Made by a program: the position numbers and the translations under genes | Notes under the pieces: model-generated | Seen by the model: only the letters and a program-made list of their open reading frames with translations | Told to the model about the DNA's origin: nothing | The model's database searches: none | Part shown: positions 36,910-45,896 of the stretch, piece after piece | How positions within the stretch are numbered: the stretch's first letter is position 1 | How the letters are laid out: each line of letters starts with the position of its first letter | NCBI GenBank assembly: GCA_021810045.1 | Contig: JAJZJR010000008.1 | Span: 1 to 64,000 of the forward strand | Origin: Thermoplasmata archaeon | GTDB lineage: Archaea > Thermoplasmatota > Thermoplasmata > Thermoplasmatales > Thermoplasmataceae | Direction of reading: 5' to 3' | DNA length: 64,000 nt

Positions 36910-37130
36910 GGCAGAGCATGGACGCCCTCACGGCAAAGCTCCGGCAGATGTCGCAGATCATGAACTCAGGAGACGCAGAACTTCTGAACTCCATACTCGT
37001 AAAGGGCAGGAGACATGCACATGAAGTATCGTTCTCGGACATGGATGTAAGTTACGGTTTCCTCATATCCATCATTATAGAGCTCGAAAGGGAAATCCGG
37101 GAACTCAAGGCAGGGAAACCAGATGAATGA
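36885..37130 (+). CDS. Small helical protein, second gene of the PolB2 operon
   Basis: An 81-aa, mostly helical protein (VRQSMDALTAKLRQMSQIMN, SYGFLISIIIELEREIRELKAGK) with a possible coiled-coil C-terminus. It overlaps the gene before by 25 nt and the polymerase gene after by 8 nt, so translation is coupled. It is not recognised. The tight packing suggests it forms a complex with the polymerase. Confidence 0.7.
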   Translation: MGRTVPTVRQSMDALTAKLRQMSQIMNSGDAELLNSILVKGRRHAHEVSFSDMDVSYGFLISIIIELEREIRELKAGKPDE

Positions 37131-39135
37131 TGTTATTGTAAACGCCACTGGAACTGATTCTATACGTCTTTGGTACCTAATGGACAACAGGTTATACTTC
37201 AGGAGATTCAGGAACCGTTCATGGATATTTGTATCCGGTACGCCATACGACATGGATTTTCTTTCACGACAGCTCGACGACTCCGGTCTTTACAGATACA
37301 GTGAAGTTACAAGAAACAATGTTTACGGTTCAGTAAATGGGTTGGAAATTCAGGTGAATCCATCCGGCATGAATGATCTGATCAGGGCAATTGAAAACAT
37401 AGGTCTTGGGAGGAAATACAGCATCTACAATGCTGACATAAATCCGGTTCTGAGGTTCATGTCAGAACGTAATCTCAGGTTTTTCCAGCTCTCATCACCG
37501 GAAGATCATGATCCATGGATTCCGCATGTGTATATAGGTGGAAAATCAAGATTGGGAACACCAGTAGAGGTAAGTATAGATGACAGGAAATATCATAATC
37601 TTAATACACAGTTCCTTGAAGATCTGTACGAGTCAATCAGGGAAAGTGTTATTGTTATATACAGCAACAGGGACAGGCTTTTTGAGAAACTCATAAGATT
37701 GCTGTCTTCCAATGGTTACAACATTGGGGCATCACGTGGAAAGACTGGCAGTACATACCAGTCATATGGCCAGGTGTATTACAGCAATCCAAGAATATGG
37801 CTTTCAAACAGGATTGCAATCGAGGCCGATTCATTCACCTACTCTGAAGCAGGGCTCCCTGGACTTATACAGATGTCAAGAATATCATCACTTCCCATGG
37901 TTACAGCCTCAACTGTAACAGCAGGAACAGCAGTGTCTTCCATGGAGGAATCCCATGCAATCCGGCATCAGGTCCTCATACCACTGTACAAGGATGATCA
38001 TGAACAGGCCAAGCCATCGGATATTCTCATGGAGACCGACAAGGGAGGAATGGTGCTCCAGCCTGATCCGGGCATCTATATGGATGTTTACGAGATAGAC
38101 TTTTCATCAATGTATCCAAGCATAATGGTGAACTACAACCTCTCACCGGAAACCATTGGTTCACAAGGTGATTTTCAGGTTCCCGGTCTTCCATACAGAA
38201 TCAATACAGAAAAACGCGGGTTTCTTTCAATGGCATTGGAAGAGCTTCTCAGGACAAGACTTTTCTACAAGTCAGTAAAGTCAAGGGACATTGTGTACGG
38301 GCAGAGAGATGCAGCCCTGAAATGGATGCTTCTCACTTCATTTGGATATACGGGATACAAGAATGCAAAATTTGGGAAGATCGAAGTTCATGAATCAATA
38401 ACTGCTCTTGGGAGATGGGCACTTTCAAGGGCTATATCCCTGTCCATAAAGCATGGGTTCGAGCCAATACATGGAATCGTGGACTCCCTTTGGATAAGGG
38501 GGAATGGAGATATCGAGGCACTTCTCAGGGATATAGAAAATGAAACGAAAATAGGCATTGTAATGGATGGCCATTACAGGTGGATTGCATTCATGCCTGC
38601 ACGTTCAGGTCTAGGCGCACTGAACAGGTATGTGGGACTCAGGGACGATGGCACATTCAAGGTTCGCGGCATAGAGGCAAGAAGATCAGATGTTCCGCAG
38701 ATATGCATCGATTTCCAGATGGATGCCTTGAACTTGATGAGGAACTGTACTACCAAAGAGGAAATATGGGAAAAGAGGGAGTTCATAAAGCAGCTTGAAA
38801 GGTCATATATCAAGGAATTGCCATTGAAACCAAGGGATAATTTCCGGTTAGGCATCCACATTACACGAAACATGGAGGAATACCGGGTTAACAATATACA
38901 GAAGAAACTTATGCAGGCATCGGAAAATATTGGCTATATGATCAATCCAGGTGATCGTGTGGGTGCAATAATCGTTAACAAAAACCAGGGAAAGATCGAT
39001 CTCGGTGACCAATACAGCGGTATTGATATCCAGTACTACAGAAGAATACTGGAACGTTCATTTGAGCCCATGGACTTCATAATATCTTCATGTTCCCAGG
39101 AAAGGAGGCAGATCACTCTTTCTAAATTCTTTTGA
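37123..39135 (+). CDS. Family B DNA polymerase, PolB2 type
   Basis: The 670-aa protein has motif A EIDFSSMYPSI (D326), motif B K400-WMLLTSFGYTGYKNAKFG and motif C HGIVDSLWI. Here the usual YGDTDS is altered but the second, metal-binding Asp is kept as D454. The N-terminal third, where the proofreading exonuclease normally lies, shows no recognisable Exo I-III acidic motifs and is short, as in PolB2 polymerases, which are thought to act in damage tolerance (Dpo2 of Sulfolobus is strongly damage-induced). Replicative PolB1/B3 enzymes are longer, near 770-900 aa. Retention of D326 and D454 leaves activity possible. It ends 14 nt inside the convergent Orc1/Cdc6 gene. Confidence 0.85.
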   Translation: MNDVIVNATGTDSIRLWYLMDNRLYFRRFRNRSWIFVSGTPYDMDFLSRQLDDSGLYRYSEVTRNNVYGSVNGLEIQVNPSGMNDLIRAIENIGLGRKYSIYNADINPVLRFMSERNLRFFQLSSPEDHDPWIPHVYIGGKSRLGTPVEVSIDDRKYHNLNTQFLEDLYESIRESVIVIYSNRDRLFEKLIRLLSSNGYNIGASRGKTGSTYQSYGQVYYSNPRIWLSNRIAIEADSFTYSEAGLPGLIQMSRISSLPMVTASTVTAGTAVSSMEESHAIRHQVLIPLYKDDHEQAKPSDILMETDKGGMVLQPDPGIYMDVYEIDFSSMYPSIMVNYNLSPETIGSQGDFQVPGLPYRINTEKRGFLSMALEELLRTRLFYKSVKSRDIVYGQRDAALKWMLLTSFGYTGYKNAKFGKIEVHESITALGRWALSRAISLSIKHGFEPIHGIVDSLWIRGNGDIEALLRDIENETKIGIVMDGHYRWIAFMPARSGLGALNRYVGLRDDGTFKVRGIEARRSDVPQICIDFQMDALNLMRNCTTKEEIWEKREFIKQLERSYIKELPLKPRDNFRLGIHITRNMEEYRVNNIQKKLMQASENIGYMINPGDRVGAIIVNKNQGKIDLGDQYSGIDIQYYRRILERSFEPMDFIISSCSQERRQITLSKFF

Positions 39136-40234
39136 ACATCTCCATGACTTTTTCCTCAAGTACACCAACAGGAACATCATTGATGCCTATCATTTTGGCA
39201 ACACCTTTCCTGTCGCCACGGCCAACAACCTTTCCTTCCACGATTCCAATGTTTTCCAGCCGCTTGATTATCCTGTAGACCATTGAGTCTGCACCTATAT
39301 CCAGGAAATACTGCTCGGAAACAACTCTTGACTCCCTTATTACGCATGCCATCTCAGTACTCGACTCATCCTTGAGACACCTGCATACGGCCAGGAGGAC
39401 ACCAAGTTCCTCAGGCTCAAGTTCACCAAGCTTGCTCTCAGTAACGTAAGGATTGATCATTGAACTGGCGGCCCTTATATCCTCACTCTCCAGCTTCTCC
39501 CCATCACGGTACTGGCATACATATGCAGATTTCTGAAGGAGTTCTATGGCAACCCTGGCACTCCCGAAGGGTTCAGCAACCTCACTTATATATTCCAGAG
39601 AAGATTCGTCGAAGGTTCCCTGTTCAAGTGCCATTCTTGCCCTCTCACTGAGGATCTCAAAAAGCTCGTCCTGTTTGTAACGGTTGAAAAGGATTGTCGA
39701 AAACACACCAAGAGATTTTTTGTCTCTTTCAGTCATGTAGATAGTGGGGTCCTCCATGGAAACAAGTATACATGAAATAGGGGCACCATAGACCTCATTT
39801 GCCCTGAGGAGGTTGTATAATCCGTCTTTGTCAAACTTGATGAGGTTAGTGGCTTCGTCAACTATGATTACGATATTCTTTCCTCGTTCCTCGCTAACCC
39901 TTTTCATGGACCTGAAAATCTCCGGAAATGACATGTTCTTGGTTCCGGTAACTCTGCCCATCTTGGACAGGGCATCAAGAACAAGTGCTCTCAGGCTGCT
40001 GAATGAAAGAGCATTCTGGTAAATCATGAAGAATCTCTTCTCTTCCCTGCTCAGATATCTCATGGTTGAGGTTTTGCCTGTACCAGAGTCGCCAAAGGCA
40101 AGAAGGTTGGAGGAAATACCTGCTTTGAGGGGTTCAAGCATTATTCTCCTAATGTTCTCTATCTGCTTCTCCCTGAACCTTAGTTTCTGCGGGACGTAAG
40201 AAAAATCAAGCGGATCCGGATTTTTAATGATCAA
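39122..40234 (-). CDS. Orc1/Cdc6-family AAA+ ATPase
   Basis: The 370-aa protein has Walker A GDSGTGKT (48-55), Walker B VIIVDEA (D126-E127), sensor motifs STILFNRY and PFGSARVAIELLQ, and a C-terminal winged helix (about 280-370). Family members bind origins and load MCM, or in Sulfolobus (Orc1-2) act as the DNA-damage transcription factor. The gap upstream (40235-40273) is only 39 bp, so there is no obvious origin beside it. Its convergent overlap with PolB2 suggests, but does not prove, a functional link. Confidence 0.9.
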   Translation of the reverse strand: MIIKNPDPLDFSYVPQKLRFREKQIENIRRIMLEPLKAGISSNLLAFGDSGTGKTSTMRYLSREEKRFFMIYQNALSFSSLRALVLDALSKMGRVTGTKNMSFPEIFRSMKRVSEERGKNIVIIVDEATNLIKFDKDGLYNLLRANEVYGAPISCILVSMEDPTIYMTERDKKSLGVFSTILFNRYKQDELFEILSERARMALEQGTFDESSLEYISEVAEPFGSARVAIELLQKSAYVCQYRDGEKLESEDIRAASSMINPYVTESKLGELEPEELGVLLAVCRCLKDESSTEMACVIRESRVVSEQYFLDIGADSMVYRIIKRLENIGIVEGKVVGRGDRKGVAKMIGINDVPVGVLEEKVMEMFKRI

Positions 40235-40273
40235 GATAATTGGATAGTAAAAAAGGGGGAATATAGGTTGTGA

Positions 40274-41953
40274 TTAGGCACCGCTAAGTGACGGGAGTGA
40301 AGTAAATTCTTTCTTGTGCTCGATTCCCCATCTCTTTACTTTTTCGATGTCTACGCCTCTCTTCTTTGCAAGGTTCTCAACGAACCTCATCATGAGATAT
40401 CCTCCGCCTGAGATGATTGCTCCAGTTCCCATTCTCGAGAATATGTTTCCGGAACTGTCCCTGAAGCCATCCCTTGAGGCCATCTTTGCGAGGTGCCTGT
40501 AAGATGCATAATAAACCGCAAGCTTATCAGCATCAAGAAGTTCAGTATTCAGGTTCCTGGATTTAATCCTTCCAAGAGGAACATTAACCAGGGGTGTAAC
40601 AGTGAACTCAAACGGTCTTCCGGCTGAAAACGAGTTGCTTAGCCTGTTGATCATTGCTATGGTGTCCCACTGATCCTCAACGGTTTCACCCTCCTGGCCA
40701 ACCTGTATTGTGAATGCTGGTCTCCAGTAGTTTGCTGTCTCAACGGCAACGCCCTTCCATACAATGTCTTCCCAGCTGCCGTCCGGTCCCACTTTGAGTG
40801 GCAGGGTCTTGTTGGGCATATGTCTCCTTGCAAGCTCATCACTGCCTGTTTCAACACCAGTCTGAATGCCAATCCAGTTTCTTGGTCCAGCCTTGAGAAT
40901 CTTTGACAGCTTCTCCATCATTTCGGGGTAACCGGCAGGTATTGATATTCTGCCATGTGTCGGGTTTGATGACTTGACACCTGGAACTGCCATGATGGCA
41001 CTGAACAGATCTTCCAGTGCCTCACTGTTTGGAGCATACATGGCCCCATGCTTGTATCCGAATGCCTCGTCGGATTGCAGCCATGCATTTGTCTGGCCAG
41101 CTCTTACATTAACCCTCACTTCATTTGTTATTCTTTCAATGGAATTATATCTTAACGGTCTCAGGGTAACTTCACAGAAATCGCATCCAACACCGCAGCC
41201 CCTCATCATCTCAACCATTCCTTTCATGGCCGGGGCAACAATTTCCGGTATGTCTTCTAGTCTTGGATATGCTGATTTTGAGATGCCTCTTGCAATAAAC
41301 AGGTCATCCTTCTTCACGACCTTCCTGAAGCTGTCATCGTAGGTCATGTAGCCACGGTGGAACAGCGTATTGTCAATACTGTCCTCAATTATCTGCTCGA
41401 ACAGGATATCCACAATATCATCAGTTTCGCCCTGGACAATGTAGTCGAATCTGTATTTGTCAATTTCTTCCCTCAGGATGGTGAACTCCCATACTCCTGG
41501 TCCACCAACAACTAGCTTAGCTTTCTTTCCTGCCCTGTGTCTGTTTATCCTGTCTATAAGGGAATCCCACTCGCGCCTGACCCAAGCAGACATCTCTCCT
41601 CCAAAGAGGGCGTAGTATGACATGGTGGTAGGGCCAATACCAAGTGGGTCCATTGTGGTAACGCCGATAATTTCCGTGTCATCGGTTATGAAGTTTTCTA
41701 GGTAGTCTTCGTGGGCAACAACAATATCCTTTCTGTCGTACTTTCTAAGTAATGCTGCCTCCAGTTTTCTCAACGAGTATGGGGCAAATACTGCTGCACC
41801 GTTTGGATGTACAGGGGGTGCAGGTCCCTTCAGGAATTTATATATTCTTCCAGGAACAGCCCTCCCTGGAGCACATGGAAGAAAGTCAAGAAGTGGAAAA
41901 TTCCTGTATTCATAACTTAATGTAGAATCTGATACTAATACTATTTTTGTCAT
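40274..41953 (-). CDS. B12-binding-type radical SAM protein
   Basis: The 559-aa protein has an N-terminal cobalamin-binding-like Rossmann part (IIGVTTMDPLGIGPTT, KLVVGGPGVWEF, IVQGETDDIVD) and radical SAM motif C253-x3-C257-x2-C260 (MRGCGVGCDFC), then GIQTGVETGSDELARRHM and a long C-terminal region. The family includes methylases, ring closers and the archaeal lipid enzymes GrsA/GrsB that make cyclopentane rings in tetraethers, which Thermoplasmatales do make. The link to Grs is an inference. GGAGG sits 11 nt ahead of the ATG and GAATATAAAT just further upstream. Confidence 0.8.
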   Translation of the reverse strand: MTKIVLVSDSTLSYEYRNFPLLDFLPCAPGRAVPGRIYKFLKGPAPPVHPNGAAVFAPYSLRKLEAALLRKYDRKDIVVAHEDYLENFITDDTEIIGVTTMDPLGIGPTTMSYYALFGGEMSAWVRREWDSLIDRINRHRAGKKAKLVVGGPGVWEFTILREEIDKYRFDYIVQGETDDIVDILFEQIIEDSIDNTLFHRGYMTYDDSFRKVVKKDDLFIARGISKSAYPRLEDIPEIVAPAMKGMVEMMRGCGVGCDFCEVTLRPLRYNSIERITNEVRVNVRAGQTNAWLQSDEAFGYKHGAMYAPNSEALEDLFSAIMAVPGVKSSNPTHGRISIPAGYPEMMEKLSKILKAGPRNWIGIQTGVETGSDELARRHMPNKTLPLKVGPDGSWEDIVWKGVAVETANYWRPAFTIQVGQEGETVEDQWDTIAMINRLSNSFSAGRPFEFTVTPLVNVPLGRIKSRNLNTELLDADKLAVYYASYRHLAKMASRDGFRDSSGNIFSRMGTGAIISGGGYLMMRFVENLAKKRGVDIEKVKRWGIEHKKEFTSLPSLSGA

Positions 41954-42087
41954 TGGACTTTTCCTCCGCTTAGGGTGTTAGATCATTTATATTCTTAAAT
42001 AGTTTGTTAATTGGAGCCTTAAAAAATCTTATTTTTTTACATAAACTGTTTGTTCAGTTTACTATAACATTTTTTTAAAAATACAAA

Positions 42088-43521
42088 TCACCACTCCACA
42101 TCAAGTATGTCGGATGCTTTCTCCCTCATTCTGTTAAGGCAATAGTTTGAGAATTTGTTCTGGTTGTAAACAGCTATTGGAAGATCAGATCCATGGGGCA
42201 AAAGTTTGGAACAGAAACCTTTTGCGGCCATTTCACTGATTCTATCCGCAATTTTTCCCTCATCAAGGCCAAGATCACTTATATTGGAAAAGAAATTGAA
42301 TCCTGTATGGTTGCTTCTCAGGATCGAATCATATATGCAGAACTCTTCCAGCGATTCCTGGTCAATGCTCTCTGCCATGTCTCCCAGCCTCATATGACTG
42401 GCAATACGCTTGGCTGGAATGTATATCCTCTTAAGCCCTCTGTACCCAAATACGCCAATTCCTGATTTCTGAAATGACTCAAAGTATTTTTCGAGAAGGC
42501 TGGTCAGCTCTGGGAAGCTTACAAGACAGTTTATTCTGTTCCATGTCTCCTCGGATACGCCAACAGTATTGATCATGGTCCGAATCACCTCGATAAGGTA
42601 ACTGTTCTCCGACTGCACTGTTGCCCGTATTATCCCGGTCCATGTTCTCCTGTGTCTTTCTATGGCCAGCATTGTCTTGGGCGCATAATATCCCAGAGAA
42701 CCCACAATTGCACCAAAATTAAACATGTTTGGATACTGGCTCATTATCTTTCTTATGGTATGCCTGTTCTTGAAAATGTAATCGTCTACAATCTCCTGTG
42801 CAACCATTGTGGTCTCATCATCATCTGAAAGTCCAAGGAAAGAGTTTCCGTCCGAATCAAGTCCGAGCCCCCTGTCAGGGAGTTTTTCCTCCTTAAGATA
42901 GCCAGCGGCTTTCAGGAGGATCGCTTCACGCGAGAGTTCCCGGTTTCTTTCAAAAATTGGTGCCTCATTATCATCCAACCGAATATATTTGCCATAATGG
43001 ATATTCAAACCGCTGATTGCTGTCCTGTAGATAACATTCTGTGCTTTCTTCAGGTCCAGTCCCTGATCCGTCACAAGTGCCTCGAATTTCTGCATATAGG
43101 TTGGCTTTGAAATGGTTTCTGATGTTTTCCTGGGTACAGTACTGAAATAAGGAAAATCTGGTTTCTTTGGTGCCATTCCCTTCAGGTACCTCTCAAATTC
43201 AGTGTGATCCTCATCAGGTAAATTCATTCTCATGACTTCTCCATGAAGCTTGAGTTTCAGCACATCTGAAGGTGCTGAGCCAAGTATAATTATGTCATCG
43301 ATTTCTCTGGCCCTGGAAACCCTGTTTATGTACTTTGATCTATCGCTATCAGGCATTATGAAAACTGCAACTTTAGGCTCATTGGATTTTTCCCTTAAAA
43401 CTGCCACATCAATAACGTCCTGCAGCGACTGGAATTTACAGTCGATCTTCACATCAAACCCGTAATATTCCAGCATGTCAGCAATAACATCCTTCGCCTG
43501 TTCTGTAAGGCTATTGCCCAT
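42088..43521 (-). CDS. Protein of unknown function, possible PD-(D/E)XK-like N-terminus
   Basis: A 477-aa soluble protein that I do not recognise. Residues 1-110 (AKDVIADMLEYYGFDVKIDCKF, VIDVAVLREKSNEPKVAVFIMP) have the helix-strand order of restriction-nuclease-like folds, though no convincing D-x(n)-E-x-K is complete. Middle segments are charged, and the C-terminal half is helical. A TATA-like TTATAAT about 25 nt before the ATG points to a leaderless message. It stands alone. Probably a lineage-specific gene. Confidence 0.65.
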   Translation of the reverse strand: MGNSLTEQAKDVIADMLEYYGFDVKIDCKFQSLQDVIDVAVLREKSNEPKVAVFIMPDSDRSKYINRVSRAREIDDIIILGSAPSDVLKLKLHGEVMRMNLPDEDHTEFERYLKGMAPKKPDFPYFSTVPRKTSETISKPTYMQKFEALVTDQGLDLKKAQNVIYRTAISGLNIHYGKYIRLDDNEAPIFERNRELSREAILLKAAGYLKEEKLPDRGLGLDSDGNSFLGLSDDDETTMVAQEIVDDYIFKNRHTIRKIMSQYPNMFNFGAIVGSLGYYAPKTMLAIERHRRTWTGIIRATVQSENSYLIEVIRTMINTVGVSEETWNRINCLVSFPELTSLLEKYFESFQKSGIGVFGYRGLKRIYIPAKRIASHMRLGDMAESIDQESLEEFCIYDSILRSNHTGFNFFSNISDLGLDEGKIADRISEMAAKGFCSKLLPHGSDLPIAVYNQNKFSNYCLNRMREKASDILDVEW

Positions 43522-43665
43522 GGCTAAAGTAGTGATTCATATTATAAATCCGTTGGCAGGTATTTAATGCATAAAGGATTTTTTCCACCATCTCGCATGA
43601 AAAGTCATGAATTATAAAATGTTCTGCCGTGTAAAATATATATCTCTCTAAATTTTCCTGTTCCA

Positions 43666-44244
43666 TTGATAACAAACTGGTTACTCATTAACGCTTCCCA
43701 GAATCCACAGAACCTGACAGGATTTCCCACCACGGGGTCCCTGAACAGTGTCTATTTTGTCCTCATATTCTTCGCCATAATTGTCACTATCAGGATATAC
43801 AGGGGTGTTAACGGTAGAGCTTACAGCACATATGGGGTTTTACGCCTTCCAGTGGTATATGTCATACTGACTCTCATAACGATTCTTGCAGTGGGAACAT
43901 TAGATCCAATTCTTGTGGCAACACTTGCACTCATTCCTGCGGGCTTTCTGCTGGGCTACAGATTCGGTACTAAGGTCAGGTTTTTCAACAGGAACAACAG
44001 GATCTACTATGCCAGATCCCCAATTATCATGGTCATTTGGCTCATCTCCTTCATCCTGAGACTGGTGGTAGAGGAAGCCATAAAGCCCTCAATAACAGTT
44101 TTCTTCATAGTAGATCTGATTTTGTGTGCAACAACTGGTGTACTCATAGGAGAAGCCCTCAATATTGTCCACAAGAAAAGGGAATACGAGGAAATACAGA
44201 AAAACGGGACCACAAAGGATAATGAATTCAGAATCAACGGATAA
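43666..44244 (+). CDS. Polytopic membrane protein (CcdC-like)
   Basis: The 192-aa protein has about five hydrophobic helices and a central FRYGT-type polar loop (GYRFGTKVRFFNRNNRIYYARSP), recalling DUF1453/CcdC membrane proteins. That likeness is weak. The start is TTG at 43666, supported by AAATATATATC (43632-43642) about 28 nt ahead and the lack of an earlier ATG. The C-terminus is charged and cytoplasmic. Function unknown. Confidence 0.6.
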   Translation: MITNWLLINASQNPQNLTGFPTTGSLNSVYFVLIFFAIIVTIRIYRGVNGRAYSTYGVLRLPVVYVILTLITILAVGTLDPILVATLALIPAGFLLGYRFGTKVRFFNRNNRIYYARSPIIMVIWLISFILRLVVEEAIKPSITVFFIVDLILCATTGVLIGEALNIVHKKREYEEIQKNGTTKDNEFRING

Positions 44245-44337
44245 TACGGAAAGAATTATCCCGTGGAGAAACCAGCATTCACCGTTAATATACCTTACTA
44301 AATAATTTTTAGTATATTGAAATAATATTTAACGGAG

Positions 44338-45891
44338 TTGCCTCAAGAATTTGAACCTGAAGGATTATGGTCTGGAAGAGATCTAGCTAATTGGGAAAGA
44401 GAAGCCTTCAAATTCTTCAAGCTGTGGGGGCCATTGCTTCTTGTCTCCGGGGCTGCAGGGGGACTTGGTGCAGTATTTTTCCGGGAACTTATAATACTCA
44501 ACGAGGATCTTTTCAAGGGAGTACTCCTTGCACACGGTCTTCCAATTGTTTTCCTTCCAGTGATTGGTGGCCTGATCGTTGGTCCCATTATATACAAATA
44601 CGCCAGTGAGGCATGGGGTCATGGCGTACCTGAGGTAATGGAGGCCCTGCGTTCCAGGGATGGGAAAATACGGACAAGGGTTGCCATTGTCAAGATTCTT
44701 GCATCTTCTGTTACAATAGGTTCAGGAGGCAGTGCAGGAAGAGAGGGACCAATTGCTCAGATTGGGGCATCAATTTCATCAGTTGTAGGACAGTTATTCC
44801 ATCTGGACCAGAGATCACTGAAGCTCATGGTTATGGCTGGTGCTTCGGCAGGAATCAGCGGTACATTCAAGGCTCCAATCGGCGGTGCACTTTTCGGTTT
44901 AGAAGTCCTTAACGGTGAGATACGAACAACGGATCTCATTGTAATGGCACTTTCCTCCATCGTAGGTTATATCGTTTCAGTGGCCATTCTAGGGCCAGCT
45001 CCAATATTCCTTGCCCAGGACATAGTGTTCCGGGACGTGGACATGCCATTCTACGCACTTCTCGGTGTTGTTGGTGGATTTGCTTCATACCTGTGGACAA
45101 GGGGGTTATATGGGGTGGAGGACCTTTTCACGAAATTCAAGGTTCAGAGAAAATGGTTCTCTCCATTTCTCGGGGCATGGGTTGTTGGAGGGATTGGACT
45201 GTTCTTCCCCCAGACACTGTTCCTTGGTTACCATTACATGAATCTTTTTTTCGCGGGTAAGTTTGCGCTGGAATATACTGGAAGTCTGGCCATATTCTTC
45301 CTCATGCTGTTTTTTGCCAAATTAGGTACCTCTGCTTTCACAATTGGATCGGGTGGCAGCGGAGGTGTATTCTCGCCTTCGCTTTTCATGGGTGCAATGC
45401 TTGGTGCAATATTCGGAATAGGTGTTGATGCTCTGTTTCCATCCATTTCAATTGGTTACAGATCATTTGCCCTTGTTGGGATGGCAGTCATATTTGCAGG
45501 TTCAGCAAAGGCCCCACTTATGTCAACCATAATTGTGGCGGAAATGTCGAAAAATTTCACACTTCTGCCTGCCCTTTTCGTTGCATCAATCATCAGTTAC
45601 TTAATCAGCGGACCGGGATCAATTTACTGGTTCAAGGTTCAGAGAACGGTGGGTCAGAACATTCCAGATAAATATCTGAACACTCCACAGCTTCCTGCAA
45701 TGGCATTGCTTGCATACAAGGCCTTTAAGTCAGCTAAGAATGACCGGCAGGCCAAGGCACTGGAAACCATCGGTAAACGCAGTGAAAGGGAAATTGTTGA
45801 CCGGGAAGGAAAAGCTTCGCAAACTGCGCCAACAGGGAAAGACTCCAGCCATCAGGAAAATAATGATGGGAAAAATGAAAGGAACAACTGA
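44338..45891 (+). CDS. ClC-family chloride channel or Cl-/H+ antiporter
   Basis: The 517-aa protein has the ClC selectivity-filter motifs: GHGVPE (95-99, GSGIPE-like), GREGP (134-138, with gating glutamate E136) and GSGGSGGVFSPSLF (GxFxP). About ten hydrophobic helices follow the expected pattern, then a charged Lys/Glu/Gln tail without CBS domains. In acidophiles such proteins help with acid stress by moving chloride and protons. The start is TTG at 44338; TATATT (44313) 25 nt ahead supports it. It ends 6 bp before the convergent unknown gene. Confidence 0.93.
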   Translation: MPQEFEPEGLWSGRDLANWEREAFKFFKLWGPLLLVSGAAGGLGAVFFRELIILNEDLFKGVLLAHGLPIVFLPVIGGLIVGPIIYKYASEAWGHGVPEVMEALRSRDGKIRTRVAIVKILASSVTIGSGGSAGREGPIAQIGASISSVVGQLFHLDQRSLKLMVMAGASAGISGTFKAPIGGALFGLEVLNGEIRTTDLIVMALSSIVGYIVSVAILGPAPIFLAQDIVFRDVDMPFYALLGVVGGFASYLWTRGLYGVEDLFTKFKVQRKWFSPFLGAWVVGGIGLFFPQTLFLGYHYMNLFFAGKFALEYTGSLAIFFLMLFFAKLGTSAFTIGSGGSGGVFSPSLFMGAMLGAIFGIGVDALFPSISIGYRSFALVGMAVIFAGSAKAPLMSTIIVAEMSKNFTLLPALFVASIISYLISGPGSIYWFKVQRTVGQNIPDKYLNTPQLPAMALLAYKAFKSAKNDRQAKALETIGKRSEREIVDREGKASQTAPTGKDSSHQENNDGKNERNN

Positions 45892-45896
45892 AAAAA

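Noticed and set aside
40235-40273. A replication origin next to the Orc1/Cdc6 gene
   Set aside because: Only 39 bp separate the genes and no origin-recognition-box repeats or long AT-rich unwinding element are visible.
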